Below, in pieces: positions 47,089 through 54,987 of a DNA stretch of 64,000 nucleotides (within the stretch, counting starts at the first letter, position 1; each line of letters starts with the position of its first letter). The notes under the pieces are model-generated. The model saw nothing but the letters and a program-made list of their open reading frames with translations, was not told the origin of the DNA and did no database searches. Source of the DNA: Chitinophagaceae bacterium. GTDB lineage: Bacteria; Bacteroidota; Bacteroidia; Chitinophagales; UBA10324. The position numbers were made by a program, and so were the translations under genes. The DNA lies in contig CANIPU010000001.1 in the NCBI GenBank assembly GCA_947469485.1, forward strand, positions 1-64,000, written 5' to 3'.

Positions 47089-47511
47089 ATGAAAAGAACA
47101 TTAACAAAACTTGGACTATTGATTTTATCAGTGACATTTTTTCTTGCTTCCTGTAGTAAGGCACCAGATAAAATTCTTTATAAAAAAAGCGGAAAATGGA
47201 GTGCAATTCTCACTTTTCATATCACATCAGTTGGTTATGATGAAACAAACACAAGCTCAGCCACAATGCTTTTTGACAAGAACGGAAGCGGAACTTTTAC
47301 TGATGGAGCAGGTGTCGTGGTAACTTTCACCTGGTCATATTCAAAAGACTCTGAGAAATTAACTTATCAGGAAGCGGGTGATGATCCAATTGTGTTTGAT
47401 GTAACCGAGATGGAAAAGAAGTCTGAAAAATGGCATAATGTAAGTACAGAAATCATTGGTCTTGACACATGGGTTTATGATTTAACAGTTGATTTGACAA
47501 GTATCGATTAA
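47089..47511 (+). CDS. Small lipoprotein of unknown function
   Basis: A 140-residue protein with a clear lipoprotein signal: MKRTLTKLGLLILSVTFFLASC, lipobox LASC with Cys22 to be acylated. The mature part (KKSGKWSAILTFHITSVGYDETN, AGVVVTFTWSYSKDSEKLTY) looks like a small beta-sandwich or lipocalin-like fold. No family is recognised. It lies between the TMTC-like gene and the purple-acid-phosphatase-like gene and is followed by a strong terminator. Confidence 0.85.
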   Translation: MKRTLTKLGLLILSVTFFLASCSKAPDKILYKKSGKWSAILTFHITSVGYDETNTSSATMLFDKNGSGTFTDGAGVVVTFTWSYSKDSEKLTYQEAGDDPIVFDVTEMEKKSEKWHNVSTEIIGLDTWVYDLTVDLTSID

Positions 47512-47535
47512 ACTTTTTAAAAAATATATATTTTC

Positions 47536-47565
47536 AAAGGCGCAGATTTTTCTGCGCCTTTTTTT
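47536..47565 (+). terminator. Rho-independent terminator after the lipoprotein gene
   Basis: An 11-bp stem AAAGGCGCAGA/TCTGCGCCTTT with a TTTT loop and following T-run. Confidence 0.92.
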
Positions 47566-47675
47566 ATGAAAATTAAAAGCTAACTTGCTCAGCATACTTT
47601 TCTTCCCGTTCAGCCCAGATAAATATTCTCACTTGAAATCAATTCTATTTTTATAATTCTTCAAATTTTCTAAAC

Positions 47676-50600
47676 ATGAATTTTAAATCGACTTTTTGCA
47701 AAACCATTTTCATATTATTTCTTTTAGCTATAGTTGGAAACAAATTTGTTTTTGCACAATACGGACTTTCATTTAATGGAAGTAGCCAGCGTGTAACATT
47801 TGGCGCTGCTGCAGGGTTGGGTGTTTCCAATTTTACATTGGAGTGTTGGTTTTATAAATCAGGAACAGGAGTTGGGGCCAGTACAGGAACAGGTGGAATT
47901 TCAAGTGGTATTCCTTTAATTGCTAAAGGCAGAGGTGAGGCTGACGGAAGCAATCTTGATATGAATTATTTTCTTGGTATTAATTCATCAACCAATGTTT
48001 TGTGCGCTGATTTTGAAGAAGGAACAGGACAAGCAAGTCCAGGATTAAATCATCCGGTTTATGGCACAACTACTTTATGTAATAATGTTTGGTATCATGC
48101 AGCAGTTACTTATGATGGTTCCACCTGGAAAGTTTATCTGAACGGAAATTTAGAAACAACACTGGCTGTTAACCGATTACCACAATCATTGAGCATACAA
48201 CATGCATCACTTGCAACCGCATTAAATTCAACAGGAGTTGCATCAGGTTATTTTAATGGCAAAATGGATGAAGTTCGTATCTGGAACTATGCACGCACAC
48301 AAACTGATATTCAAAATAATCTTTCACTCGAAATTACGAGTGCTACCGGCTTGCTTGGCAGGTATAGTTTGAATGAAAATACCGGAACTGTTGCTGCAAA
48401 TACCGGTTCTGCAGGAACCTCAGTTAATGGCACTTTGGTAAATACTCCAACATGGATTGCCGGTTCAACTTTCACTACACTTAACAGCAATTCATCTTTA
48501 CAATTTGGAGGGACAAATTCTTATGCCACTTTCGGAAATAATGCAGCACTCGGATTGTCTCAATTTACTTTGGAATGCTGGTTCAGAAGAGAAGGAACTG
48601 GTACGACCACAACAACTGGTACTGGAGGTGTTACAGCAATTCCAATAATTTCAAAAGGAACTGATGATGGAAATGGCACAACAAATGACATCAATTATTT
48701 TCTTGGTATTCTGTCAAGTGACAATAAAATAGTTGCTGATTTTGAAGAAGGAACCGGACAACCAACACCTGGTTTAAATCATCCGGTAACCGGAACAACT
48801 GTAATTCAAAACAATACCTGGTATCATGTTGCAGCAACATATGATGGAGTGAATTGGAAAATTTACCTCAATGGAATTCTTGAAACCACTCTTGCTGTAA
48901 ATCGAATTCCACAATCGGCGAGTATCGAACACGCCGGTATTGGGACAACCATGAAATCAACCGGAACAGCAAGCGGATTCTTCAATGGAAGAATTGATGA
49001 AGCAAGAATCTGGAATTCTGCAAAAACTATTTCTGAAATTCAAAATAACATCAACACACAAATAACAACTACACAAACCGGATTAGTTGGCAGGTGGGGA
49101 ATGAATGATAAATGCGGAACAACCGCTGCAGGGATTGGAACCACAACCATTAACGGAACAATAACCGGCAGTAATTGGAACTGGAATAGTGGTGCACCAT
49201 TTAATATCACCTTTGGATGTTCAACACCTATAACACTTTCAACTTCAACTATCACTTCAACCTCTGCAATTTTAAATTGGGGTGCTGTTGCTTCAGCAAC
49301 TTCATATAATATTCAATACCGAATTGTTGGTGCCTCTACATGGACCAGCACTACTTCTGCCACAAATTCTAAATCAATTACAGGGCTTACAGCAACTGCA
49401 AATTATGAGTGGCAGGTGCAAACAGTTTGCGCTTCAGGTTCAACTGCGTTTACATCTTCTTCCACTTTCACCACACTATCAGCATGTGCTGTAGCTACTT
49501 CGCTAACATCAACTTCTGTTACATCAACCTCTGCAATTTTAAATTGGGGTGCTGTTGCTTCAGCAACTTCATATAATATTCAATACCGAATTGTTGGTGC
49601 CGCAACATGGACCAGCACTACTTCTGCTACAAATTCTAAATCAATTACAGGGCTTTCTGCCACATCAAATTATGAGTGGCAAGTGCAAACAGTTTGTGCT
49701 TCAGGTTCAACTGCGTTTACACCTTCATCCACTTTCAGTTCAACAGCGCTTGCTGCGTTTACTGATTCATTAGTTACCACAAATGCTGTTTGGAAATATC
49801 TTGACAATGGAACAAATCAGGGAACAACATGGAATACCCCGACATTCAATGATGCAGCATGGGCATCAGGTGCTGCGCAATTAGGTTATGGTGATGGCGA
49901 CGAAGCTACTGTAGTTAGTTATGGTTCGAGTTCAACAGCAAAATACATTACCACTTATTTCAGAAAATCTTTTTCAGTTACCAATCTTTCTTCCTACAAT
50001 TTTTTAAAAATGCAATTGATGCGCGATGATGGGGCAGTAGTTTATATAAACGGAACTGAAGTTTTCAGAAGCAATATGCCCACCGGAACAATAACTTATA
50101 CTTCAGTTGCCACTGCTGCTGTTGCAGGTACCGATGAATCAGCTTGGTTTAGCGCCGATTTAAATACTTCTTCAATTATTAATGGCACAAATGTTATAGC
50201 TGTTGAAATTCACCAGAATGTAGCTACAAGCTCAGATATCAGTTTTAAATTACGATTGATGGCCGGATATGCCAATGCTGCGTCCTTGGTTCGTGGTGCC
50301 TATTTAAATGCTGTTTCACCAAGTGGAATTGTTGTTCGCTGGAGAACTGATTTAGCAACCGACAGTAAAGTTTCGTTTGGAACTACATTAGGCGCTTATA
50401 CAAGTTCAATTACAAATTCCTCAGTAACCACTGAACACATTGTGCAACTAACCGGGCTTTCTGCGGCAACAAAGTACTATTATCAGATTGGCAGTACTAC
50501 TGCTGTATTACAAGGTGATGCTGAAAATTATTTCTCAACTTCCCCTGTTTCCGGAAGCACATCTCCTGTTAGAATCTGGGCACTTGGTGATTTTGGCGCC

Positions 50601-51794
50601 GGAACCACCATTGAATCAGCAGTACGAGATGCGTATATGACTTATACCGGAAGCACATACACTAATCTTTTTATCTGGCTTGGTGATAATGCTTACGAAA
50701 CAGGAACAGATGCACAATATCAAACAAATGTTTTTGGTTATTTCGGAAGTCAGTTTAAACATTTTCCGGTAATGCCTGCTCCAGGAAATCATGACTATGC
50801 AAATGTTGGTTATCAAAGCGCTTCTGCTCTAACAACCAATTGGCCTTATTACGACAACTTTACTATGCCTACTGCAGCTGAATCCGGTGGTGTTGCATCC
50901 GGTTCTGAAAAATACTATTCATACAATTATGCGAATATTCACTTCATAACTTTAGATAGTTATGGAGCATTAAATAATTCATCAAGTCCAATGTATCAAT
51001 GGCTGAATTCAGATCTTGCTGCTAATACTCAACGATGGACCATCGTTTATTTCCATCACTCTCCTTACACCATGGGTTCACATAACAGTGATACTGAAGC
51101 CGAATTAATTGCAATGCGACAAAACATTGCGCCATTACTTGAGCAATATCATGTTGACCTTGTTTTGAATGGCCACTCGCATGTAAACGAAAGAAGTTAT
51201 TTAATAAAAGGTCACTTTGGTTTGGCAAACACATTTACTCCTGCTATGAAAGTGAGCACTGCAACTAACGCATTTACAAAATCACTTCCTTACGATGGAA
51301 CCATTTATGTAGTGGCAGGTTCGGGAGGAAAAGCAGGTGGAACATCGCAAACAGGTTGGCCAATGCCGTGTATGTACTTCTCTAACAAAACCCTTAATTG
51401 CAGTGTGGTAATTGATGTAACCGGAGACAACCTTTCCTGCAAGTTCATTGCAACTGATGGTAGTATTCCTGATCAATTTACCATTACTAAAACAGGAGCT
51501 GCCCGTTACAGTGCAACCGACGGAGAAAGTTTATTGGGATTAAATGTTTATCCGAACCCATCCAACGATGAGTTTACTGTGTTTTATGAGCAGATGGAGG
51601 AAGGTAATGTAACCATGAAACTGCTGGATATTACAGGAAGATTAATTAGCGGAAGCGAACATGTTGTTTATCAGAATGCAGGTGGATACCAAATGAATTT
51701 TAATAAAAATCAACTACAACTATCAAGCGGAATTTATCTTTTAAGCATAGCTGTTAATGAAAAACAATATGTGAAGAAGGTAATGATTCAGTAA
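47676..51794 (+). CDS. T9SS-sorted multidomain purple acid phosphatase-like protein
   Basis: A 1372-residue exported protein: signal peptide; two LamG/concanavalin-like domains (about 27-225 and 270-480); two nearly identical FN3 domains (about 514-600, 603-690); a jelly-roll-like region (about 695-870); a purple-acid-phosphatase N-terminal FN3-like domain (about 871-965); and a metallophosphatase with GDFG (970), GDNAYE (1002), GNHDY (1037), HHSPY (1127) and GHSHVNE (1165), the usual dinuclear metal ligands. A type A sorting domain starts about 1289 (VYPNPSNDEF). It should be a surface or secreted phosphoesterase. No Pho-like array precedes it, so phosphate control is not supported. Confidence 0.9.
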   Translation: MNFKSTFCKTIFILFLLAIVGNKFVFAQYGLSFNGSSQRVTFGAAAGLGVSNFTLECWFYKSGTGVGASTGTGGISSGIPLIAKGRGEADGSNLDMNYFLGINSSTNVLCADFEEGTGQASPGLNHPVYGTTTLCNNVWYHAAVTYDGSTWKVYLNGNLETTLAVNRLPQSLSIQHASLATALNSTGVASGYFNGKMDEVRIWNYARTQTDIQNNLSLEITSATGLLGRYSLNENTGTVAANTGSAGTSVNGTLVNTPTWIAGSTFTTLNSNSSLQFGGTNSYATFGNNAALGLSQFTLECWFRREGTGTTTTTGTGGVTAIPIISKGTDDGNGTTNDINYFLGILSSDNKIVADFEEGTGQPTPGLNHPVTGTTVIQNNTWYHVAATYDGVNWKIYLNGILETTLAVNRIPQSASIEHAGIGTTMKSTGTASGFFNGRIDEARIWNSAKTISEIQNNINTQITTTQTGLVGRWGMNDKCGTTAAGIGTTTINGTITGSNWNWNSGAPFNITFGCSTPITLSTSTITSTSAILNWGAVASATSYNIQYRIVGASTWTSTTSATNSKSITGLTATANYEWQVQTVCASGSTAFTSSSTFTTLSACAVATSLTSTSVTSTSAILNWGAVASATSYNIQYRIVGAATWTSTTSATNSKSITGLSATSNYEWQVQTVCASGSTAFTPSSTFSSTALAAFTDSLVTTNAVWKYLDNGTNQGTTWNTPTFNDAAWASGAAQLGYGDGDEATVVSYGSSSTAKYITTYFRKSFSVTNLSSYNFLKMQLMRDDGAVVYINGTEVFRSNMPTGTITYTSVATAAVAGTDESAWFSADLNTSSIINGTNVIAVEIHQNVATSSDISFKLRLMAGYANAASLVRGAYLNAVSPSGIVVRWRTDLATDSKVSFGTTLGAYTSSITNSSVTTEHIVQLTGLSAATKYYYQIGSTTAVLQGDAENYFSTSPVSGSTSPVRIWALGDFGAGTTIESAVRDAYMTYTGSTYTNLFIWLGDNAYETGTDAQYQTNVFGYFGSQFKHFPVMPAPGNHDYANVGYQSASALTTNWPYYDNFTMPTAAESGGVASGSEKYYSYNYANIHFITLDSYGALNNSSSPMYQWLNSDLAANTQRWTIVYFHHSPYTMGSHNSDTEAELIAMRQNIAPLLEQYHVDLVLNGHSHVNERSYLIKGHFGLANTFTPAMKVSTATNAFTKSLPYDGTIYVVAGSGGKAGGTSQTGWPMPCMYFSNKTLNCSVVIDVTGDNLSCKFIATDGSIPDQFTITKTGAARYSATDGESLLGLNVYPNPSNDEFTVFYEQMEEGNVTMKLLDITGRLISGSEHVVYQNAGGYQMNFNKNQLQLSSGIYLLSIAVNEKQYVKKVMIQ
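49240..49757 (+). repeat. Near-identical tandem FN3-coding duplication
   Basis: Two copies about 240 bp long start 267 bp (89 codons) apart. Roughly 78 bp from CAACCTCTGCAATTTTAAAT onward are identical in both. This is a recent in-frame tandem duplication, or is maintained by gene conversion. Confidence 0.85.
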
Positions 51795-51836
51795 TTTATA
51801 TTGCTGATGTAACGCAACCAAAATAAGAGTAATTTC

Positions 51837-51897
51837 CGCCTCGGCGCGTGTCCTCACGCGCCGAAACTTTCGGTTCGTGGGGACACGAACCGAGGCG
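51837..51897. repeat. Tandem-hairpin intergenic element 1
   Basis: Two perfect 9-bp hairpins lie side by side: CGGCGCGTG-TCCT-CACGCGCCG (51842-51863) and CGGTTCGTG-GGGA-CACGAACCG (51871-51892). An outer CGCCTCGG/CCGAGGCG pair encloses them, and the loop regions (GTCCTCAC versus GTGGGGAC) are themselves complementary. It is far richer in GC than its surroundings. Confidence 0.8.
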
Positions 51898-51949
51898 ATA
51901 AAGTGAAAACACCAGACACGGGCTTGAGGGTGTTATATTTGTTTGAGCG

Positions 51950-52084
51950 ATGAAAATATGGAACACCAACAAAGACGGAATCAAGCAAATTGCTCAAAGA
52001 ATTATACTTAGCCAAGGTATTTATTACGCACAATTAAGCTGCGCTACTTTTAATTCTTCACTTAAAATCATTATTACACCATGA
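51950..52084 (+). CDS. Possible leader peptide (44 residues)
   Basis: MKIWNTNKDGIKQIAQRIIL opens a 44-residue frame whose stop overlaps the start codon of the next gene as ATGA. A perfect -7 box TATATTTG lies at 51934-51941, nine bases before its ATG. No homology is recognised. The ATGA overlap could be chance; it is listed because a parallel small frame precedes the paralogue at 56.5 kb. Confidence 0.25.
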   Translation: MKIWNTNKDGIKQIAQRIILSQGIYYAQLSCATFNSSLKIIITP

Positions 52085-53391
52085 AAAAGATAATCTTGTT
52101 AATTTTCATGACTGTATTTTATTGTATTCAATTGGAAGCTCAAACCTTTGATTGGCGTCCTTTACCAGAAGGTATAAAAGGAACTCCATTAGGTTCTACA
52201 AGAGTTGAAAGCATGGTAGCACTACAGGATACAAATCTGATGTATGTAGTTGGGAACTTTGATACCGCAGGTTCATTACCCTGTAGCGGTTTTGCAATTT
52301 GGAATGGACTAAATTTTTCAGTACTTAATGGAGGTCCTTGGATAACAATGTCATCATATCTTAATCATATTGCAGCAGCAGGGGGCACACCTCCGAAGTT
52401 GATTTACTTAGTAGATAATCAATCTTTCACTCTCATTGGCCAGGCAAATTCCGATATTCATTGTTTAATAGAATACAAAGGCGACTTATATGCAGGTGGT
52501 GACTTTACTGATATGGATGGAGTACAATGTAATAACATAGCCCGTTGGGATGGCACAAGCTGGCATCCATGCGGTACAGGATTAACCGGACCTGGTGGTG
52601 CACAGGTTTTTTCACTTGGAGTTTATAATAATAAACTATATGTGGGGGGGGCTTTTGAATTTGCAGGTGGTATAACATCATATAATTTAGCTATGTGGGA
52701 TTCAACAAATTGGCAAGGGATAGGAATTGGTACTTCCCAATCAGGAGATTTAGTTAATGCTCCGGTCAAAGAAATGGGTACTTTTAGCAATAAATTATTT
52801 ATAAGTGGAAATTTTAATGAAGTGAATGGATTGTATACCTCGCAACTTGCTTATACTGATGGTATGGGTTGGTTTCCAACTAATTTTCCATCAGGGAGCG
52901 TAACTTGCATAAAGGAGTTTAATTCTAAAATTTATGTTAGTGCATTTGCTTATAATGTTTATAATTCAACCGATGGTGTTAATTATTCAGATGTTGGTTT
53001 ATTATTCAATTCTGGCCCTCGAAGTTTAGAAGTATTTAATGATACACTTTATGTTGGAGGTCAATTTACAATGTGTGGTGATACTCCATGTTACAGAATT
53101 GCAAGGCTGGTGCAAGTACCTAACGATACAACAACCATAAATGAAATGGAGATTTCAGATTTAAGAGTTGAGATTTACCCAAACCCTGCAAACGAAACTT
53201 TAACTCTAACAGCAGAGAATATAAAGGAGATAGTTGTTTCAAATTTGTTGGGAGAGGTAGTTCAAAGTTTAAAGTTTAAAGTTCAAAGTTCTTCGGCTAC
53301 TATAGATATAAGCAAACTACCGCAAGGCATTTACCTGTTGCGTTTTCAAACCAATAATGGTTGGCGAGTTGGGAAGGTGGTGAAGGAGTAA
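52081..53391 (+). CDS. T9SS type A sorted repeat protein, in-frame paralogue
   Basis: A 436-residue exported protein with signal peptide MKKIILLIFMTVFYCIQLEAQ. Residues about 22-350 contain repeated strands such as YKGDLYAGGDFTDMDGV, YNNKLYVGGAFEFAGG and FSNKLFISGNFNEVNG, each followed by an xxxxWDGTxW segment, consistent with a beta-propeller. The sorting domain starts at about 363 (VEIYPNPANE) and ends GIYLLRFQTNNGWRVGKVVKE. Four heptamer units (53260-53287) lie inside the sorting-domain code and keep it in frame. A close paralogue at 56.5 kb has lost this frame. Ligand unknown. Confidence 0.88.
   Translation: MKKIILLIFMTVFYCIQLEAQTFDWRPLPEGIKGTPLGSTRVESMVALQDTNLMYVVGNFDTAGSLPCSGFAIWNGLNFSVLNGGPWITMSSYLNHIAAAGGTPPKLIYLVDNQSFTLIGQANSDIHCLIEYKGDLYAGGDFTDMDGVQCNNIARWDGTSWHPCGTGLTGPGGAQVFSLGVYNNKLYVGGAFEFAGGITSYNLAMWDSTNWQGIGIGTSQSGDLVNAPVKEMGTFSNKLFISGNFNEVNGLYTSQLAYTDGMGWFPTNFPSGSVTCIKEFNSKIYVSAFAYNVYNSTDGVNYSDVGLLFNSGPRSLEVFNDTLYVGGQFTMCGDTPCYRIARLVQVPNDTTTINEMEISDLRVEIYPNPANETLTLTAENIKEIVVSNLLGEVVQSLKFKVQSSSATIDISKLPQGIYLLRFQTNNGWRVGKVVKE
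53260..53287 (+). repeat. Four-unit heptamer tract in sorting-domain code
   Basis: GTTCAAA, GTTTAAA, GTTTAAA, GTTCAAA in tandem. The two middle units carry a C-to-T change that lowers slippage. The reading frame continues correctly into the T9SS domain. Confidence 0.9.
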
Positions 53392-53396
53392 ATTCA

Positions 53397-53424
53397 ATTG
53401 ATAATTGATAATTAATAATGGATA
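53397..53424. repeat. Heptamer repeat after the T9SS gene
   Basis: ATTGATA twice, then ATTAATA and ATGGATA: four degenerate 7-bp units just downstream of the stop codon. Confidence 0.6.
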
Positions 53425-53461
53425 ATGAAATCGTGCATGTGTAGATGGAGCGGTTTATTTC

Positions 53462-53592
53462 GTCCCAACCGAGTCATTGCCCTGCCTTGTGCGTGTGCAT
53501 TCAGGACTCGGTTGATTATGCGTGTGCGCGTTCTATTCATCCGAGTCCTTTTACCCTTTCTCAAGGCACTGCCCGAATGACTCGGATGGGAC
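53462..53592. repeat. Tandem-hairpin intergenic element 2
   Basis: Hairpin stems CAACCGAGTC/GACTCGGTTG (53466-53514) and CATCCGAGTC/GACTCGGATG (53538-53588) share the core CCGAGTC. The element is bounded by GTCCC and GGGAC, and the two loop segments (ATTGCCCTGCCTTG against CAAGGCACTGCCCGAAT) are partly complementary, so the whole 131 bp is one large inverted repeat with two smaller ones inside. Confidence 0.8.
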
Positions 53593-53596
53593 TGCA

Positions 53597-53932
53597 TTAT
53601 TTCAGTAAATAATCACTCAATGTTTTTAATAATCCTTTCAGTGCAGTACTGCTTATTTCGCCAATGCTTCCTGCAATGGCTTCGGCAGGTATCACAGCTA
53701 AAAATCCTAACCGGATAACTCCCGGCATTTTTAATCCTGATTTTTTATAATCTGCATGAGTGGTTTCAATCAATAAATCAAAGTGCGGAATGTATTGATG
53801 CATTTGTGAACTGATTCCACACACCAACCAATCATTATGACCCGGCAATTGCTTTAATAATAAAACCGGTCGCAATTTTAATTTGCCATCAGACTGCGGC
53901 AGTGCCGATAAAATAATATTTCCCTGTTTCAC
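53597..53932 (-). CDS. PemK/MazF-type toxin
   Basis: A 111-residue protein: KQGNIILSALPQSDGKLKLRPVLLL is the beta-barrel opening of PemK/MazF endoribonucleases (the usual RPVLV motif is here RPVLLL), and SGLKMPGVIRLGFLAVIPAEAI matches the conserved middle part. MazF-like toxins cleave mRNA and are blocked by a co-transcribed antitoxin. The start overlaps the stop of the small upstream gene by four bases (ATGA), the classic toxin-antitoxin arrangement with the antitoxin first. Confidence 0.85.
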   Translation of the reverse strand: MKQGNIILSALPQSDGKLKLRPVLLLKQLPGHNDWLVCGISSQMHQYIPHFDLLIETTHADYKKSGLKMPGVIRLGFLAVIPAEAIAGSIGEISSTALKGLLKTLSDYLLK

Positions 53933-54168
53933 TTAGCCGATTTATACTCAGGGTTTGGCTCTTTTAACATACTTAAATCATATTCGGGTTCATTGGTGCC
54001 ATAAGCTTTAGCCAGATTTTGTTTAGAGAAACCCATCCACTCGTCTTGCTCCATTTCTGATTCTTTGTCGGTGTCTTTAACACTTACTTTCAGTTTCAGT
54101 TTTTTTACAAAATCAAGAACCTGCTTTAAGGTGTTATCCTTTTCTATTTTAATGATAACTGTTTTCAT
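53929..54168 (-). CDS. Probable antitoxin of the PemK/MazF pair
   Basis: A 79-residue, highly charged protein (MKTVIIKIEKDNTLKQVLDF, ending EYDLSMLKEPNPEYKSAK). The acidic C-terminal tail could wrap the toxin. It shows no strong DNA-binding motif. The antitoxin call rests on size, charge and the translational coupling to the toxin gene. Confidence 0.75.
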   Translation of the reverse strand: MKTVIIKIEKDNTLKQVLDFVKKLKLKVSVKDTDKESEMEQDEWMGFSKQNLAKAYGTNEPEYDLSMLKEPNPEYKSAK

Positions 54169-54288
54169 GGTTTACAAAAATATAAAATTGAAATGTGTTT
54201 TTATTCCCTCATCTTCCCACCAAACCTAAACAATAACAAATAACTAAAAATGAATACTGAAGAATATATTTTGTCGCACAAGTATCCA

Positions 54289-54337
54289 CTGTTCACTATT
54301 AACTATTAACTATTCACTATTAACTATTAACTATTCA
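54289..54337. repeat. Seven-unit heptamer array
   Basis: CTGTTCA followed by six units of CTATTAA or CTATTCA, exactly 49 bp. The array lies directly downstream of the stop of the 122-residue HTH-like gene. Similar heptamer arrays (STRR) are known from cyanobacteria. Confidence 0.88.
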
Positions 54338-54341
54338 GTTA

Positions 54342-54710
54342 CTACTTCCTAGCCACCACTTCCTTCAGCCAGTCGCGTTCCTTCACCACATCAGCTAACT
54401 GCTGCTGCGCATCGGCGAGCTGCTGTAACAGTTCTTTTTCGCGGCGGGTGGTGCGCAGGTGTTCGGGCAGCAACGGAAAATAATTTTCGAGCAGATTGGT
54501 TTGCAGGTGTATACTAATGGCTATGAGCAAACTAATGTGGTGGTCTTTGCGCCTGAGTGCCCGACTCAAAAAACTTCCATCGTTTCCCATTATTTGCGAC
54601 AGGTGATGTACTGTGGTTTCATTGCGCTGTGCCAGCGCCTTCACCACCAGGTGCAGATTCACCTGCCGCGCCTGCTCAGCTATGTGTTTTTTAGTTAGTG
54701 CGCCCTTCAT
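54342..54710 (-). CDS. Small HTH-like protein with C-terminal coiled coil
   Basis: A 122-residue protein from the ATG at 54710 (MKGALTKKHIAEQARQVNLH); an upstream TTG at 54743 is less likely. Residues about 10-75 (VVKALAQRNETTVHHLSQIMGNDGSFLSRALRRKDHHISLL) look like a helix-turn-helix, and the last 45 (RREKELLQQLADAQQQLADVV) form a coiled coil for oligomerisation. GC content (about 50 %) is above that of the core genes. A DNA-binding role is inferred; family not recognised. Confidence 0.65.
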   Translation of the reverse strand: MKGALTKKHIAEQARQVNLHLVVKALAQRNETTVHHLSQIMGNDGSFLSRALRRKDHHISLLIAISIHLQTNLLENYFPLLPEHLRTTRREKELLQQLADAQQQLADVVKERDWLKEVVARK

Positions 54711-54930
54711 TTGTTTTTTCTTTTGGTTGAAATTTATTTTCAAATTTTAATTGCCTGTTGCCTTGCCGATTTAGCAAGCAGGTGGGCTTGTTTGGTTGGC
54801 TGCCATGCTTAAATGGAAAGCCGTATTGCCAGAAATGCACAACCACTTGCTGACACTGCATTGCGTAATTCAAATTATGAATCTCTTTTTTCCAATAGTG
54901 CATGCGCCATTGCCATTTATGTTTCAATAT

Positions 54931-54972
54931 AAAAAAAAATAAAACCCCGAAGCCATTCGCCGCGGGGTTTTT
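54931..54972. terminator. Bidirectional terminator downstream of the GC-rich gene
   Basis: AAAACCCCG/CGGGGTTTT stem with a 13-base loop; the minus strand ends in U9 and so closes the 54988-55926 transcript, while the plus strand has TTTTTG. The remaining bases 54711-54930 show no supported gene or structure. Confidence 0.85.
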
Positions 54973-54987
54973 GTGTTGCCCTGTTAT

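Noticed and set aside
51796-51984. Open frame of 62 residues antisense through hairpin element 1
   Set aside because: It runs through the palindrome and has no recognisable protein features.
53412-53597. Open frame of 61 residues within hairpin element 2
   Set aside because: It is wholly made from the inverted repeat and ends at the toxin gene stop; no sign of coding.
53929-54168. The small gene before the toxin as a ribbon-helix-helix or AbrB-type regulator
   Set aside because: No RHH or AbrB motif is visible; antitoxin role is kept only on context.
54289-54337. Heptamer array as a CRISPR repeat
   Set aside because: Units are seven bases, directly adjacent, and have no spacers.
54691-54927. 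Open frame of 78 residues on the minus strand upstream of the HTH-like gene
   Set aside because: Its composition (many Trp, His, Gln) is unlike real proteins and it overlaps the HTH gene start; no start signal or homology.
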